A DNA stretch of 6,567 bases from Gemmatimonadaceae bacterium (GTDB taxonomy: Bacteria; Gemmatimonadota; Gemmatimonadetes; Gemmatimonadales; Gemmatimonadaceae), in NCBI GenBank assembly GCA_013813605.1, contig JACCRL010000323.1:1-6567 (forward strand), in the 5' to 3' direction. A program made the translations under genes and the position numbers. The notes below the pieces were generated by a model, which did not search any database, had not been told where the DNA came from, and saw nothing but the letters and a program-made list of their open reading frames with translations. Below are positions 6,265-6,567 of this stretch, one piece after another; position 1 is the stretch's first letter; each line of letters begins with the position of its first letter.

Positions 6265-6567
6265 CTAGCGCGACGGCGTCGAAGCTACTGGCGCGTTGTA
6301 CTGTCGGGCGAACACGAACAACTCCTGCTGCGTCCGGCTCTGTCGCAAAGCTTCGACGGCCCTGGTAAGCTGCAGATCTTCCGCGAGCCCGCGCCGTTTT
6401 GCGGTCGAATCGCCGAATGCCAGCCGCGCGACAGTGTTGCTGAGCAGGCGGTCGATCTCCGTGCCGGCTTTCTCATACTGGGCGCGATCGATCGTGACAC
6501 TCTGAGTCTGGAGACGGCGGTAAAACTCGTCGCGCCACGACGGCGAAACCACGAAGTCAGGGCGGAC
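6265..6567 (-). CDS. C-terminal 100 residues of a probable S41-family (C-terminal processing) protease, 5' end outside window
   Basis: The reading frame is open to the right window edge and continues upstream of the GTG at 6552 as VRPDFV, so that GTG is internal. The visible part, with DEFYRRLQTQSVTIDRAQYEKA and RLAFGDSTAKRRGLAEDLQLTRAVEAL, has the look of the helical tail after the catalytic domain in Ctp-type S41 peptidases: a short Phe-Val segment, then a D/Y helix and an AFG…D.QL.RA motif. The catalytic Ser-Lys and the PDZ domain would lie outside the window, so the assignment rests on this tail only. If right, the enzyme would be periplasmic or envelope-associated. It is separated from the SPFH gene by a strong terminator and so is probably not in the same operon. 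An unrelated helical C-terminus remains possible. Confidence 0.55.
   Translation of the reverse strand, partial: VRPDFVVSPSWRDEFYRRLQTQSVTIDRAQYEKAGTEIDRLLSNTVARLAFGDSTAKRRGLAEDLQLTRAVEALRQSRTQQELFVFARQYNAPVASTPSR

Overview
The window is GC-rich bacterial chromosomal DNA, densely coding, with weak or non-ATG starts. The gene content is a three-domain LigD, a band-7/SPFH membrane protein, an S41-type protease tail, a NrtR-type Nudix tail and several small zinc-ribbon or lineage-type proteins. This fits a free-living soil-type bacterium. From recalled family resemblance only, Gemmatimonadota is my best guess for the phylum, and nothing in the window proves it.

Layout from left to right. (1) The 3' end of a plus-strand Nudix-type regulator gene (winged-helix C-terminal domain) runs in from the left edge. 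(2) A 123-bp spacer is followed by a plus-strand gene for a 102-residue protein of unknown function. (3) Convergent with it, the minus strand carries a 964-codon ligD encoding phosphoesterase, ligase and polymerase domains in that order. (4) Upstream of ligD is a 145-bp spacer holding an intrinsic terminator and an overlapping 22-bp dyad, then a minus-strand 69-residue zinc-ribbon gene. (5) Divergent from that gene, the plus strand encodes a probable lipoprotein of unknown function. (6) Convergent with the lipoprotein gene is a minus-strand two-gene unit: an SPFH/band-7 protein followed 1 nt later by a 75-residue zinc-ribbon gene with a TTG start. (7) A strong intrinsic terminator separates this unit from the 3' end of another minus-strand gene, probably an S41 (C-terminal processing) protease, which runs off the right edge.

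Functionally, ligD is the one well-defined system component: bacterial non-homologous end joining. Its Ku partner is not in the window. The SPFH protein, the lipoprotein and the protease tail are envelope-associated. The SPFH gene has the coupled zinc-ribbon gene downstream instead of the NfeD-type partner often found beside such proteins. No tRNA, rRNA, CRISPR array, insertion sequence or prophage signal was seen. I found no convincing new multi-gene system. The points most worth following up are the two small CxxC proteins, the SPFH–zinc-ribbon pair, the dyad upstream of ligD and an unusual Asp in the LigD polymerase domain.
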